A stretch of 37,682 nucleotides of DNA from Streptomyces sp. Ncost-T10-10d. Its GTDB lineage: Bacteria > Actinomycetota > Actinomycetes > Streptomycetales > Streptomycetaceae. How positions within the stretch are numbered: the stretch's first letter is position 1; each line of letters begins with the position of its first letter. Of the stretch, positions 16,074-23,694 are shown one piece after another. Below the pieces are notes generated by a model, which saw only the letters and a program-made list of their open reading frames with translations, had not been told where the DNA came from and did no database searches. A program made the translations under genes and the position numbers. The stretch lies in contig NZ_FMDF01000146.1 in the NCBI RefSeq assembly GCF_900091955.1, positions 1 to 37,682 on the forward strand. The letters are read 5' to 3'.

Positions 16074-17398
16074 GGCGCGGCGATTCCCTGTTCCTTGAGG
16101 ATGTCGGCGAGCTGGTTGTCGAGCTCGCCCAACTTGGTCTCGGTATCCAGGTCGCAGTCGGCCATCAGTGCGTTGACGGTCTCCGCGGTCGCCTGCCGCA
16201 CCGGGGTCCAGTTCGGGATGGACGGCGCGTACCGCCCGGAGTTCTGGTACGCCTCGGCATAGGTCGTCCAGCGGGGGTCGGGGCGGACCTTGGAGATGTC
16301 CACCGTCTTGTTGACGGGCAGTTGCACGGTGAAGCCGGTGTCGCCCTGCATCCCGGTCTTCTGGCCCTCGGCGGAGATGGCGAAGTCGGCGAAGGCGTCC
16401 TGGCCCGCCCGGTTCTCGGAACCCGCCATCAGGTAGATGGAGCCACCCTCGGCAAGCACGGTGGCGTCCTTCGGACCCTTGGGCATCGGCACGACCTCGT
16501 ACTTGTCCTTGCCAAGGGCCTCATCGAAGCGAGGCATGAGGTACGGGCCGACGACGAACATGCCGGTCCGGCCCGCCTCGAACGTCTCATTCGTGGGCGG
16601 GGTCTCCATGGTTACGGCACCGGGCTGGATGACCTTGTCCTCGCAGCCGAGGCTGCGGAACCACTGCACGGCCTCGACCGATTGCTTCGTGGTCATCGCG
16701 GGCTTGTACTTGCCGTCTCCGGTCTCGGTGATGAAGTCCCCGCCCGCGGCCCAGAGGAAGTTGGAGAAGTACCAGGAGGCGTATCCGCGCTTGGTGGACA
16801 GGGGAGCGGCGAGGCCGAAGGTGTTCTTCCTGCCGTCACCGTCGGGGTCCCTGGTGGTGAAGGCTTCGGCCATCGCGGCAAAGTCGTCCCAGTTCTGCGG
16901 GACCTGGAGCTTCAGCTTCTCCCGCCAGTCCTTGCGGATGAGCAGCGCGGACGCCTGCGCCGAGTACGGCAGGCCGAACTGCTTGCCGTCCACGCTCTTG
17001 CCGGAGTCCAGGGCCTGGCCGACGGCCTGCTTACCGCTCTTGACCTTGTCCAGGTCGATCTCCCGGAGCAGGCCTTGGCTGTGCATGGCACCGAGCTGCG
17101 TCACATCGTTCATGACGATGTCGGGGAGGTTCTTCTGCGCGGCCCGCTGCTGCAGCTTGGTCTCGAAGTCGTCGAAGATGGCCGTGACCTCGACTTTGTA
17201 GCCCGTGGCCTTCCCGAAGGCGGCAGCGACTCTGAGCGTGCCCTGCTCTCCCGGTCCACCCGGTGTCGTCCTGACCCATAGCTCGAGCGGTGCCTTGGAG
17301 TCCTGCTTGGCGTCCACTCCCGCAGGCCCGGATGTACAGCTGGTGAGGACCAGTGCTGACGCGAGGAAACCCGCACCGACCCACCGCGATCTCTGCAT
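16070..17398 (-). CDS. Sugar-binding lipoprotein of an ABC importer
   Basis: The 442-residue family-1 extracellular solute-binding protein starts with a lipoprotein signal: basic MQRSRW, a hydrophobic core, and the lipobox LTSC with lipidated Cys21. Typical family segments follow: ELWVRTTPGG, LPDIVMNDVTQLGAMHSQG, GKQFGLPYSAQASALLIRKD, DPDGDGRKNTFGLA and AGRTGMFVVGPYL. It would capture oligosaccharides at the cell surface for the two permeases. I chose the ATG at 17398, with GGGAG six bases upstream; a start at 17422 would put eight extra residues before the signal. The gene lies directly behind a good promoter overlapped by a LacI-type operator. Confidence 0.93.
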   Translation of the reverse strand: MQRSRWVGAGFLASALVLTSCTSGPAGVDAKQDSKAPLELWVRTTPGGPGEQGTLRVAAAFGKATGYKVEVTAIFDDFETKLQQRAAQKNLPDIVMNDVTQLGAMHSQGLLREIDLDKVKSGKQAVGQALDSGKSVDGKQFGLPYSAQASALLIRKDWREKLKLQVPQNWDDFAAMAEAFTTRDPDGDGRKNTFGLAAPLSTKRGYASWYFSNFLWAAGGDFITETGDGKYKPAMTTKQSVEAVQWFRSLGCEDKVIQPGAVTMETPPTNETFEAGRTGMFVVGPYLMPRFDEALGKDKYEVVPMPKGPKDATVLAEGGSIYLMAGSENRAGQDAFADFAISAEGQKTGMQGDTGFTVQLPVNKTVDISKVRPDPRWTTYAEAYQNSGRYAPSIPNWTPVRQATAETVNALMADCDLDTETKLGELDNQLADILKEQGIAAP

Positions 17399-17431
17399 GA
17401 CAACTCCCGTTTCCCGCATCACAGTTGGCCT

Positions 17432-17447
17432 GGAAAGCGCTTACTGG
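17432..17447 (-). promoter_or_regulatory. LacI-family-type operator
   Basis: GGAAAGCGCTTACT on the plus strand contains AAGCGCTT, the palindromic core typical of LacI/CcpA-like repressor sites, with a partly symmetric flank. It sits where transcription from the adjacent minus-strand promoter should begin, a good place for repression. No LacI gene is in the window; the regulator may be encoded elsewhere. Confidence 0.65.
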
Positions 17448-17449
17448 GG

Positions 17450-17478
17450 ACGCTAACGGGGACCGAATCGGCGGTCAA
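17450..17478 (-). promoter_or_regulatory. Promoter of the sugar importer operon
   Basis: On the minus strand TTGACC (17473-17478) and TAGCGT (17450-17455) are separated by exactly 17 bp, a good match to the housekeeping sigma factor pattern of Streptomyces. The LacI-type operator follows at once, and the lipoprotein start lies about 50 bp downstream. Confidence 0.65.
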
Positions 17479-17825
17479 TAGTCCGATGAATACAAAAATT
17501 TTGCGAAGGCTCGCGAGATCTGAGCAGATACGCCTCCGCGTGTCACCCCCGCAGTTCGGCGCTCCGGCGAGGGGCTTGGACGCCCCGAAGTATTACCTGG
17601 AAGGAAGGCAGTTCAGTCAGCCCAGGTGCCGAAAGCGCAACATTGTGCACGATCGCGACAGGCTCCGGTGCGGCGAAGACCGGGCGGCTAAGCTTCGCTT
17701 GAGGGTTCTTCAGTCATCCGATGTATCGTGCTGCAGTGTGTTGTCGGGGCACTGAGCAAGTCACGCCAATCTTCGACATCCGGTCAGACATTTCCCTACA
17801 CGCCCGCCGAGGGTCGCGAGTCGAT
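17479..17825. other. Divergent intergenic region
   Basis: The 347 bp between the importer promoter and the operator-like palindrome of the dehydrogenase are less GC-rich than the genes, with an AT-rich patch around 17484-17505. An open frame of 89 codons (17486-17755) lacks a ribosome binding site, has poor codon bias and resembles nothing, so I do not call it. The region probably holds the dehydrogenase promoter, which I could not place with confidence. Confidence 0.55.
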
Positions 17826-17846
17826 TCACTGACGACCAGTCAGTGA
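17826..17846 (+). promoter_or_regulatory. Perfect inverted repeat, probable operator
   Basis: TCACTGAC at 17826-17833 and GTCAGTGA at 17839-17846 are exact reverse complements around the 5-base spacer GACCA. The site is 24 bp before the dehydrogenase ATG and just ahead of its ribosome binding site. Size and symmetry fit a dimeric TetR- or GntR-type regulator. No such regulator is encoded nearby. Confidence 0.55.
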
Positions 17847-17869
17847 TAGAGGTGAGGAGTGCAACCGAT

Positions 17870-18880
17870 ATGAACGAGCCGGCACCCAGACCGACAGCAC
17901 TGCTGGTCATGGAGGAAGAACGCAGGGCAGACGTCTATCCCCGCGAGGTTCTGGCCGAAATCGACCGGCTCGTGCACCGGCAGGGTCCACCCCTCACACG
18001 GCAGCAGCTCGACGAGGACCCCTACGTGCTGCGAGGGGTCGACGTCCTGCTCACGGGCTGGGGCGCGCCCGTCCTCGATGCCGCCTTCTTGTCGCATGCC
18101 CCTCAGCTGCAGGCCGTCCTCGTCGCGGCGGGCTCCGTACGGCACCTGACCACGCCCGCTTTCTGGGCACGCGGTATTCCGATCGTCTCCGCGGCCGAGG
18201 CCAACGCCATTCCGGTGGCGGAGTTCACTCTCGCCCAGGTCCTCCTCGGGCTGAAGCAGGTACACCGCATCACCCGGGAGGTGGCGAGCAGCCGTCACTT
18301 TCCTCACAACCCCGAGGTCCCGGGTGCCTACCGGTCACGCGTGGGCTTGATGGGGCTCGGGCACATCGGTCGTCTCGTTGCGGCCCACCTCGGCCGCTTC
18401 GACGTCGAGGTCCTTGCCACGGACCCCATCGCCTCCGCAGACACCGTCCGGCGGACGGGCGTCCGGCTCGTCGGCATCGAGGAGCTCTTTGCCACCAGCC
18501 ACGTCGTCAGTCTTCACGCACCACTCCTGCCGGAGACCCGCGGAACGATCGGGGCACGGCTGTTGAACTCCCTGGGGCCGGGCGCGACGCTGATCAACAC
18601 CGCGCGTGGCGCGCTCATCGACGAGCGAGCCGCAGCGGAGGTCCTGCGTGCCAGACCCGACCTCACCGCGGTACTCGATGTCACGCACCCGGAGCCGCCG
18701 GCCCGTGACTCGCCACTCTTCACCCTTCCCAACGTTGTCCTGACACCCCATCTCGGCGGTGCCCTCGGGGCCGAACGTCACCGCCTCGGACAGCTTGTGC
18801 TCGACGAACTCCGCCGCTTCACAGGGGGTCAGCCTCTTCAGTACGCCATCGATCCCACCCGCGCCGAGTCCCTGGCCTGA
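17870..18880 (+). CDS. D-2-hydroxyacid dehydrogenase family protein
   Basis: The 336-residue NAD(P)-dependent oxidoreductase has the split catalytic/nucleotide-binding layout of the family. The dinucleotide site is VGLMGLGHIGRLV with GLGHIG at 162-167; the conserved Arg is in INTARGALIDE, the acidic partner region is VLDVTHPEPP, and the catalytic His is in LTPHLGGALG. These enzymes interconvert 2-keto and 2-hydroxy acids; the substrate is unknown. The ATG at 17870 follows GGAG at a good distance, and a frame start at 17843 would lie inside the operator-like palindrome. It is divergent from the sugar importer operon and may oxidise or reduce an acid derived from the imported sugar; that is inference from position. 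Confidence 0.87.
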   Translation: MNEPAPRPTALLVMEEERRADVYPREVLAEIDRLVHRQGPPLTRQQLDEDPYVLRGVDVLLTGWGAPVLDAAFLSHAPQLQAVLVAAGSVRHLTTPAFWARGIPIVSAAEANAIPVAEFTLAQVLLGLKQVHRITREVASSRHFPHNPEVPGAYRSRVGLMGLGHIGRLVAAHLGRFDVEVLATDPIASADTVRRTGVRLVGIEELFATSHVVSLHAPLLPETRGTIGARLLNSLGPGATLINTARGALIDERAAAEVLRARPDLTAVLDVTHPEPPARDSPLFTLPNVVLTPHLGGALGAERHRLGQLVLDELRRFTGGQPLQYAIDPTRAESLA

Positions 18881-19255
18881 CGCCGCAGAAGTCGCAGCTG
18901 CACCTGCGGGCCCGGGGGTTCGGGCAGATGTGGAGGGTGGGCCAACGAACATCACCTCGGCGACCGCCGGGGTATACCCGGCCCCCGGGCGCGGAGAGGC
19001 TGATGAACGGTCCGTACAACTGTGGGGCGCAGGGTGCGCGGAGTGGGCTAGTGTCCGGGGACAGCGAGTGACCCATGAGGAGCCAAGACATGCCCGGTCG
19101 TCCGAGCGCGCGTTGACGTTGTGGGCCGTGACCGGCCCGTCATCGCGTGCTGCCCTTGATACGCGGCGCAGCGAGCCTTTCCTCGCCTGAACCACCGGTG
19201 CGTGTGTCGTGCGCCGGGGTGGCGGGTCTCGTCTTCGGCAACCCAAGGGATTCCT
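18881..19255. other. 375-bp gap before the MFS gene
   Basis: The gap holds no recognisable gene. An AGGAG followed by ATG at 19090 starts only an 8-codon frame (MPGRPSAR), and another short frame starts at 19002 (22 codons); either could be a leader peptide but neither is well supported. AAGGGA at 19244-19249 is the ribosome binding site of the MFS gene. Confidence 0.5.
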
Positions 19256-20560
19256 GTGCCGTCCGCTTCCGCTGCGAACGATTCTCATCCGCCTGCGCTG
19301 CCCGGTCTGTGGCGGGACAGCGACTTCCGCCGGCTCTGGGTGGGCCAGACGGCCTCCCAACTCGGCGAGCACGCCGTCCTGGTCGTCCTGCCGCTGATCG
19401 CCGTGCTGACGCTCGACGCCGACGCCGGCCGACTGGGCGCCCTCCGTGCGGTGGGGCAGGCGCCGATACTGCTCCTTTCGCTCTTCGTCGGCGCGTGGGT
19501 GGACAGGTGGCGGACCCGCACGGTGATGGTGCTGGCGGACCTCGGCCGGGTTCTGGCGCTCGGCGGAGCCGTCGTGGCCGGCCTCCTCGGCGGGCTCGGC
19601 CTGCCGGCACTGCTCGTCGTCGCCTTCGCCGTCGGGGCCCTGTCCGTGTTCTTCGACGTGGCGTACCAGGCGTCTCTCGTACGACTGGTGAAACGCGACC
19701 AGCTGGTGCGGGGCAACAGCGCGCTCGAAGGCAGCCGGTCCGCGGCCCGGATCGGCGGCCCCGCCCTCGGCGGCATGCTGGTGTCCCTGCTGTCGGCGCC
19801 GTTCGCCGCCGCGTCCAGCACGCTGTTCTTCGTGCTGTCGGTCCTGTCGATCCGGCGGATCCGCCGCCACGAATCGATCCCGGAGCGCTCGGAACGCCCG
19901 CCTCGGGTCTGGCGACGGATCCATGAGGGCCTCCGCTTCGTCATCGGCAACACCTCGCTGCGGACCGTGGGCCTCGCCTCGGCCGCCTTCCAGTTCTCCT
20001 TCGCGGCCATGATGACCGTCTATCTGCTCTTCCTGACACGTGAACTGCACCTGTCGGGCACCGCTGTCGGGCTGGCGCTCGCGGCGACCGGACCGGGCGC
20101 ACTCCTGGGATCGCTGCTTGCCGCCCACCTTCCGAACCGGCTCGGTCACGGCGCGGTGCTGGTGTCCGCGGCGGCACTCGGCGACGGCGTGATGCTCGGT
20201 GTGCCCGCACTTCACGGTCCCTCTGCGGTGACGATCCCTGTCCTCATGGCGGTCAACTTCGTGTTCGGGGCCTTCGGCCAACTGGTGAACGTCACGGTCA
20301 TGGCCGTCCGGCAGGCCGTCACCCCGGACGGGATGCAAGGCCGCGCGGCCGCGACCATCACATGCGCCGGCATGGGACTGACCCCGCTCGGCTCACTGCT
20401 CGGCGGCCTCCTCGCGCAAGACTGGGGGTTGCGCACCAGCCTCCTGGCGACGGCCGCCGGCATGATGCTGTCCCCGCTGCTGATGGCTCTGTCCCCGCTC
20501 GCCCGCCTGGGACGGACGCTTCCGGCCCCGCAGGGGGTGCCGCCGACGGCCGCCCGCTGA
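19256..20560 (+). CDS. MFS transporter (enterobactin-exporter-like)
   Basis: The 434-residue membrane protein has about twelve hydrophobic helices and the N-terminal pattern LWRDSDFRRLWVGQTASQLGEHAV that marks the MFS_3 / EntS-like group of exporters. The first cytoplasmic loop carries GAWVDRWRTRTVMVLADLGR, the MFS A-type motif, and a basic central loop (RRIRRHESIPERSERPPRVWRRIHEGLRF) separates the two halves. Members export siderophores, antibiotics or other small molecules; the cargo is unknown. I chose the GTG at 19256 because AAGGGA lies six bases upstream and family homology begins there. It converges on the membrane-anchored DJ-1-like gene. Confidence 0.9.
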   Translation: MPSASAANDSHPPALPGLWRDSDFRRLWVGQTASQLGEHAVLVVLPLIAVLTLDADAGRLGALRAVGQAPILLLSLFVGAWVDRWRTRTVMVLADLGRVLALGGAVVAGLLGGLGLPALLVVAFAVGALSVFFDVAYQASLVRLVKRDQLVRGNSALEGSRSAARIGGPALGGMLVSLLSAPFAAASSTLFFVLSVLSIRRIRRHESIPERSERPPRVWRRIHEGLRFVIGNTSLRTVGLASAAFQFSFAAMMTVYLLFLTRELHLSGTAVGLALAATGPGALLGSLLAAHLPNRLGHGAVLVSAAALGDGVMLGVPALHGPSAVTIPVLMAVNFVFGAFGQLVNVTVMAVRQAVTPDGMQGRAAATITCAGMGLTPLGSLLGGLLAQDWGLRTSLLATAAGMMLSPLLMALSPLARLGRTLPAPQGVPPTAAR

Positions 20561-20707
20561 GAAGCCGACGAGCACGATACGGCGGCGCCGTCCTGCGGAC
20601 CCGGCCGTTCCAGCGGCGTCTCGTCCCGCTTCTGGCGCGGAAGAGCGATGACCAGCCGGTGCTCCTGGCTCGTCCCCAGCCGGGTCAGCTCGCCGGACGC
20701 ACACGGC

Positions 20708-22195
20708 TCACCGGTGCCTCACTGAAGAAGGCCTCCGGGAACCGGCCTCACTTGCCGGGTACTCCTGGACCTCGGAGCCCGTCCGGCCTGGCAGGCCATG
20801 GGGCGGTTTCGTCGCCCGCCGACGTCGCACCGCTCGCCGTATCACGGTCGGGACGAACCCCGCAGCAACGCTGACCACGACCGCGGCCCCGGCCAGCAGG
20901 GTCGACCGCCAGGGCCAGGCCGCCCCGGTCAGCGTCAGGTGGGAGGAGGGGTACTCGGAGAACTTCGCCGTGACCAGGGCCGTACGGCGGTCGCTGTGCT
21001 CGGCGAGATCACGCAGGACCGGGTCGAACCCGAACTCCTCAGTGTGCCGTCCCCCACCGGGCAGCTCCACGGCGAGCTTGTTGCGGTGCGCCCAGGTGCG
21101 CAGCGGCGCGTCGACGGCCGACGGCTCGGCGACGCCGGGCACGACGAAACGGTCGACCCCGTGGGATCGACGGTCTGCCGACCGGGTGACCAGTACGAGA
21201 CCGTGACGGGTGGTGACGGTGCCACGGGCGCCGAGTACCACCGTTCGCGCGGTGAACGACACCCCGCCGTAGCCTTCGAAGGCCGCGGCCGCGTCGATCT
21301 CGCCGACGCCGTCGACCAGGCCGATGCCCACCGTCGGACGCAGCCAGGGGAACGCGGCGTTCAGCGCGTACGGCAGGTCACCGACAGCAAGGTGGTTGGC
21401 CGGGATCGCCGTCGGCCCGTCCACGGTCCAGCCCGGATACGACAGTCCCTTCCCGATCCGGGCGGCCTCGTCCTTGCCCGCCAGTTCCTCCACCACCCGC
21501 AGCGCGCCGACGGTGCCGGAGGTGACGCCGGCGGTGGTGGTCACGCGGCCGTCCTCGACGTACCGCCGGCCACGGTCCCAGTGCACCTGGGGGTACCGGT
21601 GCTTCAGGGCGTCGATGGCGGACCAGAACGACGTCGCGTCACGGCCGTCCAGCAGGCCGGAGGCCGCCAGCAGCTCCGAGCCCGCGCACACCCCCAGAAC
21701 GCGCGCGCCCCTGCGGTGCCGCTCCACGATCCACTGCCGCAGCCACGCCTCGTTGGCACCGGTGGGGTCGGCCACCGCGGGCACGACCACCACGTCGGGC
21801 TCGGGCACCGTACCGCGCTCCACCTCCGCCAGCGTGTGGTCGGGAAGCAGGTGGGCCCCTCCCGACAGCGGGAAGACGCGGCGCTCGGCGGCCACGGTGT
21901 AGACGGAGAACTTCCCGGACTCGGCGAACACCTGATACGGCGCCAGGACGTCGGTGGCCACGGAGCCCTCGCTGCTGACCGCCACGGCCACCGTGATCCG
22001 GTCCTTGGGCACCGGCTTGGCGGCGGGCCAGGCCCGATCGCCGGAAGCGGTCGGCGCGGGTGCGAAGCTGTCCGCCATCGAGGTGCTCACCCCCGCGAAA
22101 GCGATTCCGGCGAACGATGCCACCGACAGCACCGTGCCCATGAGCACCCATCCGGCACGGCGGACCGCCCTGCGGCCCTTACTCGACTCAGACAA
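20708..22195 (-). CDS. Membrane-anchored DJ-1/PfpI-like protein
   Basis: The 495-residue product has an unusual layout: a basic N-terminus and transmembrane helix (about 15-38), a GATase1-like domain (about 66-265), a further region with no clear family (270-420), then a C-terminal helix (about 425-452) and an Arg-rich tail. The nucleophile elbow is VLGVCAGSELLAASGLLDGR with Cys170, then SFWSAIDALKHRYPQVHW and RVTTTAGVTSGTVGAL, as in GlxA-type regulators. There is no DNA-binding domain. Topology predicts the GATase-like domain outside the cytoplasm. I prefer the TTG at 22195 because GGAGG lies six bases upstream. It follows the GlxA-type regulator by 126 bp on the same strand. Function unknown. 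Confidence 0.82.
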   Translation of the reverse strand: MSESSKGRRAVRRAGWVLMGTVLSVASFAGIAFAGVSTSMADSFAPAPTASGDRAWPAAKPVPKDRITVAVAVSSEGSVATDVLAPYQVFAESGKFSVYTVAAERRVFPLSGGAHLLPDHTLAEVERGTVPEPDVVVVPAVADPTGANEAWLRQWIVERHRRGARVLGVCAGSELLAASGLLDGRDATSFWSAIDALKHRYPQVHWDRGRRYVEDGRVTTTAGVTSGTVGALRVVEELAGKDEAARIGKGLSYPGWTVDGPTAIPANHLAVGDLPYALNAAFPWLRPTVGIGLVDGVGEIDAAAAFEGYGGVSFTARTVVLGARGTVTTRHGLVLVTRSADRRSHGVDRFVVPGVAEPSAVDAPLRTWAHRNKLAVELPGGGRHTEEFGFDPVLRDLAEHSDRRTALVTAKFSEYPSSHLTLTGAAWPWRSTLLAGAAVVVSVAAGFVPTVIRRAVRRRRATKPPHGLPGRTGSEVQEYPASEAGSRRPSSVRHR

Positions 22196-22321
22196 GACAT
22201 ACCTCCATATTTCGGGCACACGGCATCAGTGCTGTGCGCCCTTGCGACCCCCAGGCGGGGAAGGACAAGAAGAGAAAGTGAGACGGGGGTGGGCCCGGTG
22301 AGCTGTTCGCGAGGGAATGCG

Positions 22322-23302
22322 TCAACCGGCGGGCCGTAGCCGCGTCCGCAGCTGGGACGGCGGGACGCCGAGGGTCTCGGCGACCAGCCTGCGCAGCTGC
22401 CGTGCGTCGCGGAAGCCGCACCGTGCGGCGACCGCCTCGACGGTCAGGTCGGTGCCGGTCAGCAGCGTGCGGGCCCGCTCCAGGCGCAGCTGCCGCTGGT
22501 AGGCCAGCGGGGTGATCCCGGTGGCCGAGGTGAAGGCCCTGGTCAGGCCGCGCGGGGAGAGATGGGCCACGGCGGCGAGCTCGTCGAGGGTGTGCGGGGT
22601 GTCCAGGTTCTGGGCGAGGTGGTCCTGCACCCGGTGAACGGCGGGCCGGACATGGTCGCGGTAGCGCAGGAAGGGGCTGATCTGCGCGTCGTCGCCGTCC
22701 CGCCGCAGATAGAGCACCAGCTCACGGGCGACGGCGGCGGCCAGTTCCGGGCCGTGATCGCGTTCGACGAGGGACAGTGCGAGGTCGATTCCGGAGGAGA
22801 TGCCCGCGCTGGTGCTGACCCGCCCATCGTGGACGTACAGCGCGGCTTCGCGCACCCGCGCCTTCGGATACCGCTCGCGCATGGCCGTGGTGAGCGACCA
22901 GTGTGTCGTGCATGCCCGGCCGTCCAGCAGCCCCGCCTCACCCAGAACGGCGGCGCCGGTGCACACCGAGGCCACCCGTGCCCCCGCGTCGTACGCGTCC
23001 CGCACCCACCGCACGGCCGCGTCCGAGACCAGCCGGTCGGATCCGGTCAGCTGTGGCCCCGGCACGAGCACCATGTCGCCCCGGCCGGCCCGCGTCTCCG
23101 CCAGCCCTTGCAGCCCGGCCAGCTCCAGTCCCTGCGCCGAACGCACCCCGCCCGTCTCGGCGACATACTCCAGCCGGTAGACGCCCCCCAAGTGGGCTGC
23201 CGCATGGAATACCTGCACCGGACCGCTCAGATCCAGCAGGTTCACCTCGGGCAGCACCAGGACGACAATCCGGCCCGTGCACACGCTGCTCACATCGTTC
23301 AC
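22322..23302 (-). CDS. GlxA family AraC-type transcriptional regulator
   Basis: The 326-residue protein has an N-terminal DJ-1/PfpI-like domain (about 10-185): RIVVLVLPEVNLLDLSGPVQVF, then VASVCTGAAVLGEAGLLDGR with Cys114 at the nucleophile elbow, then THWSLTTAMRERYP and RVSTSAGISSGIDLAL. An AraC helix-turn-helix pair follows (about 225-320), with TLDELAAVAHLSPRGLTRAF and LTVEAVAARCGFRDARQLRRL. The GATase-like domain in this family senses ligands rather than acting as an enzyme in known cases. Start choice between GTG at 23302 and 23293 is open, as neither has a strong ribosome binding site. It shares its N-terminal fold with the downstream membrane protein and is divergent from tdh. Confidence 0.88.
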   Translation of the reverse strand: MNDVSSVCTGRIVVLVLPEVNLLDLSGPVQVFHAAAHLGGVYRLEYVAETGGVRSAQGLELAGLQGLAETRAGRGDMVLVPGPQLTGSDRLVSDAAVRWVRDAYDAGARVASVCTGAAVLGEAGLLDGRACTTHWSLTTAMRERYPKARVREAALYVHDGRVSTSAGISSGIDLALSLVERDHGPELAAAVARELVLYLRRDGDDAQISPFLRYRDHVRPAVHRVQDHLAQNLDTPHTLDELAAVAHLSPRGLTRAFTSATGITPLAYQRQLRLERARTLLTGTDLTVEAVAARCGFRDARQLRRLVAETLGVPPSQLRTRLRPAG

Positions 23303-23694
23303 CCGGACACAGTAGGTACGACTCGGCCATGTCCACGAGGTCCACCGGCGCCGCACACCGGACGGATCCGGCACCCGTGAAACCGTCGCCGGCGGGCAAC
23401 GCCCGGACGCCGCTGGAGCGGGAGGCCGCGAAGCCGCACCAGCGCCGACGACGGTGCTGCGCACAGCCGACGGCCCGGCATGAAGCGGAGCTGCGGGCGT
23501 GCTTAAGAAAACCTCGATGGACCTGTGGCGCGGGGTGCGGCAGATTTCTCCGTGACGGCAGAGGATGGTGCGCGGCAGCCGATCGACGCGTGCTGCCATG
23601 CCCGTCCCTCTTTTCTTCCCCGGGCCGCAGGCTTCCTCAAGGCTGCCCCCGGCCCGGGGCACTCAACGCCGTACCAGCGCAGGGAGCCGCAGCC
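23303..23694. other. 392-bp divergent intergenic region upstream of tdh
   Basis: Between the GlxA-type regulator and tdh no gene is convincing. The tdh frame is open far upstream but its composition there (many Arg, Pro, Cys) and lack of ribosome binding sites do not look coding. I looked for a glycine or threonine-type leader and saw neither a recognisable riboswitch core nor a Thr-rich leader peptide. AGGGAG at 23681-23686 serves tdh. Confidence 0.55.

Noticed and set aside
17486..17755. 89-codon plus-strand frame in the divergent region
   Set aside because: No ribosome binding site, mixed codon use, no recognisable protein, and it begins beside the importer promoter.
18335..20338. Very long minus-strand open frame opposite the dehydrogenase and MFS genes
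   Set aside because: It is Arg/His/Gly/Asp-rich, spans two good plus-strand genes and the gap between them, and shows no family motif. High-GC codon bias makes such antisense frames common.
23303..23694. Possible glycine riboswitch or threonine leader upstream of tdh
   Set aside because: No conserved aptamer core, no Thr-rich leader peptide and no paired attenuator hairpins could be recognised.
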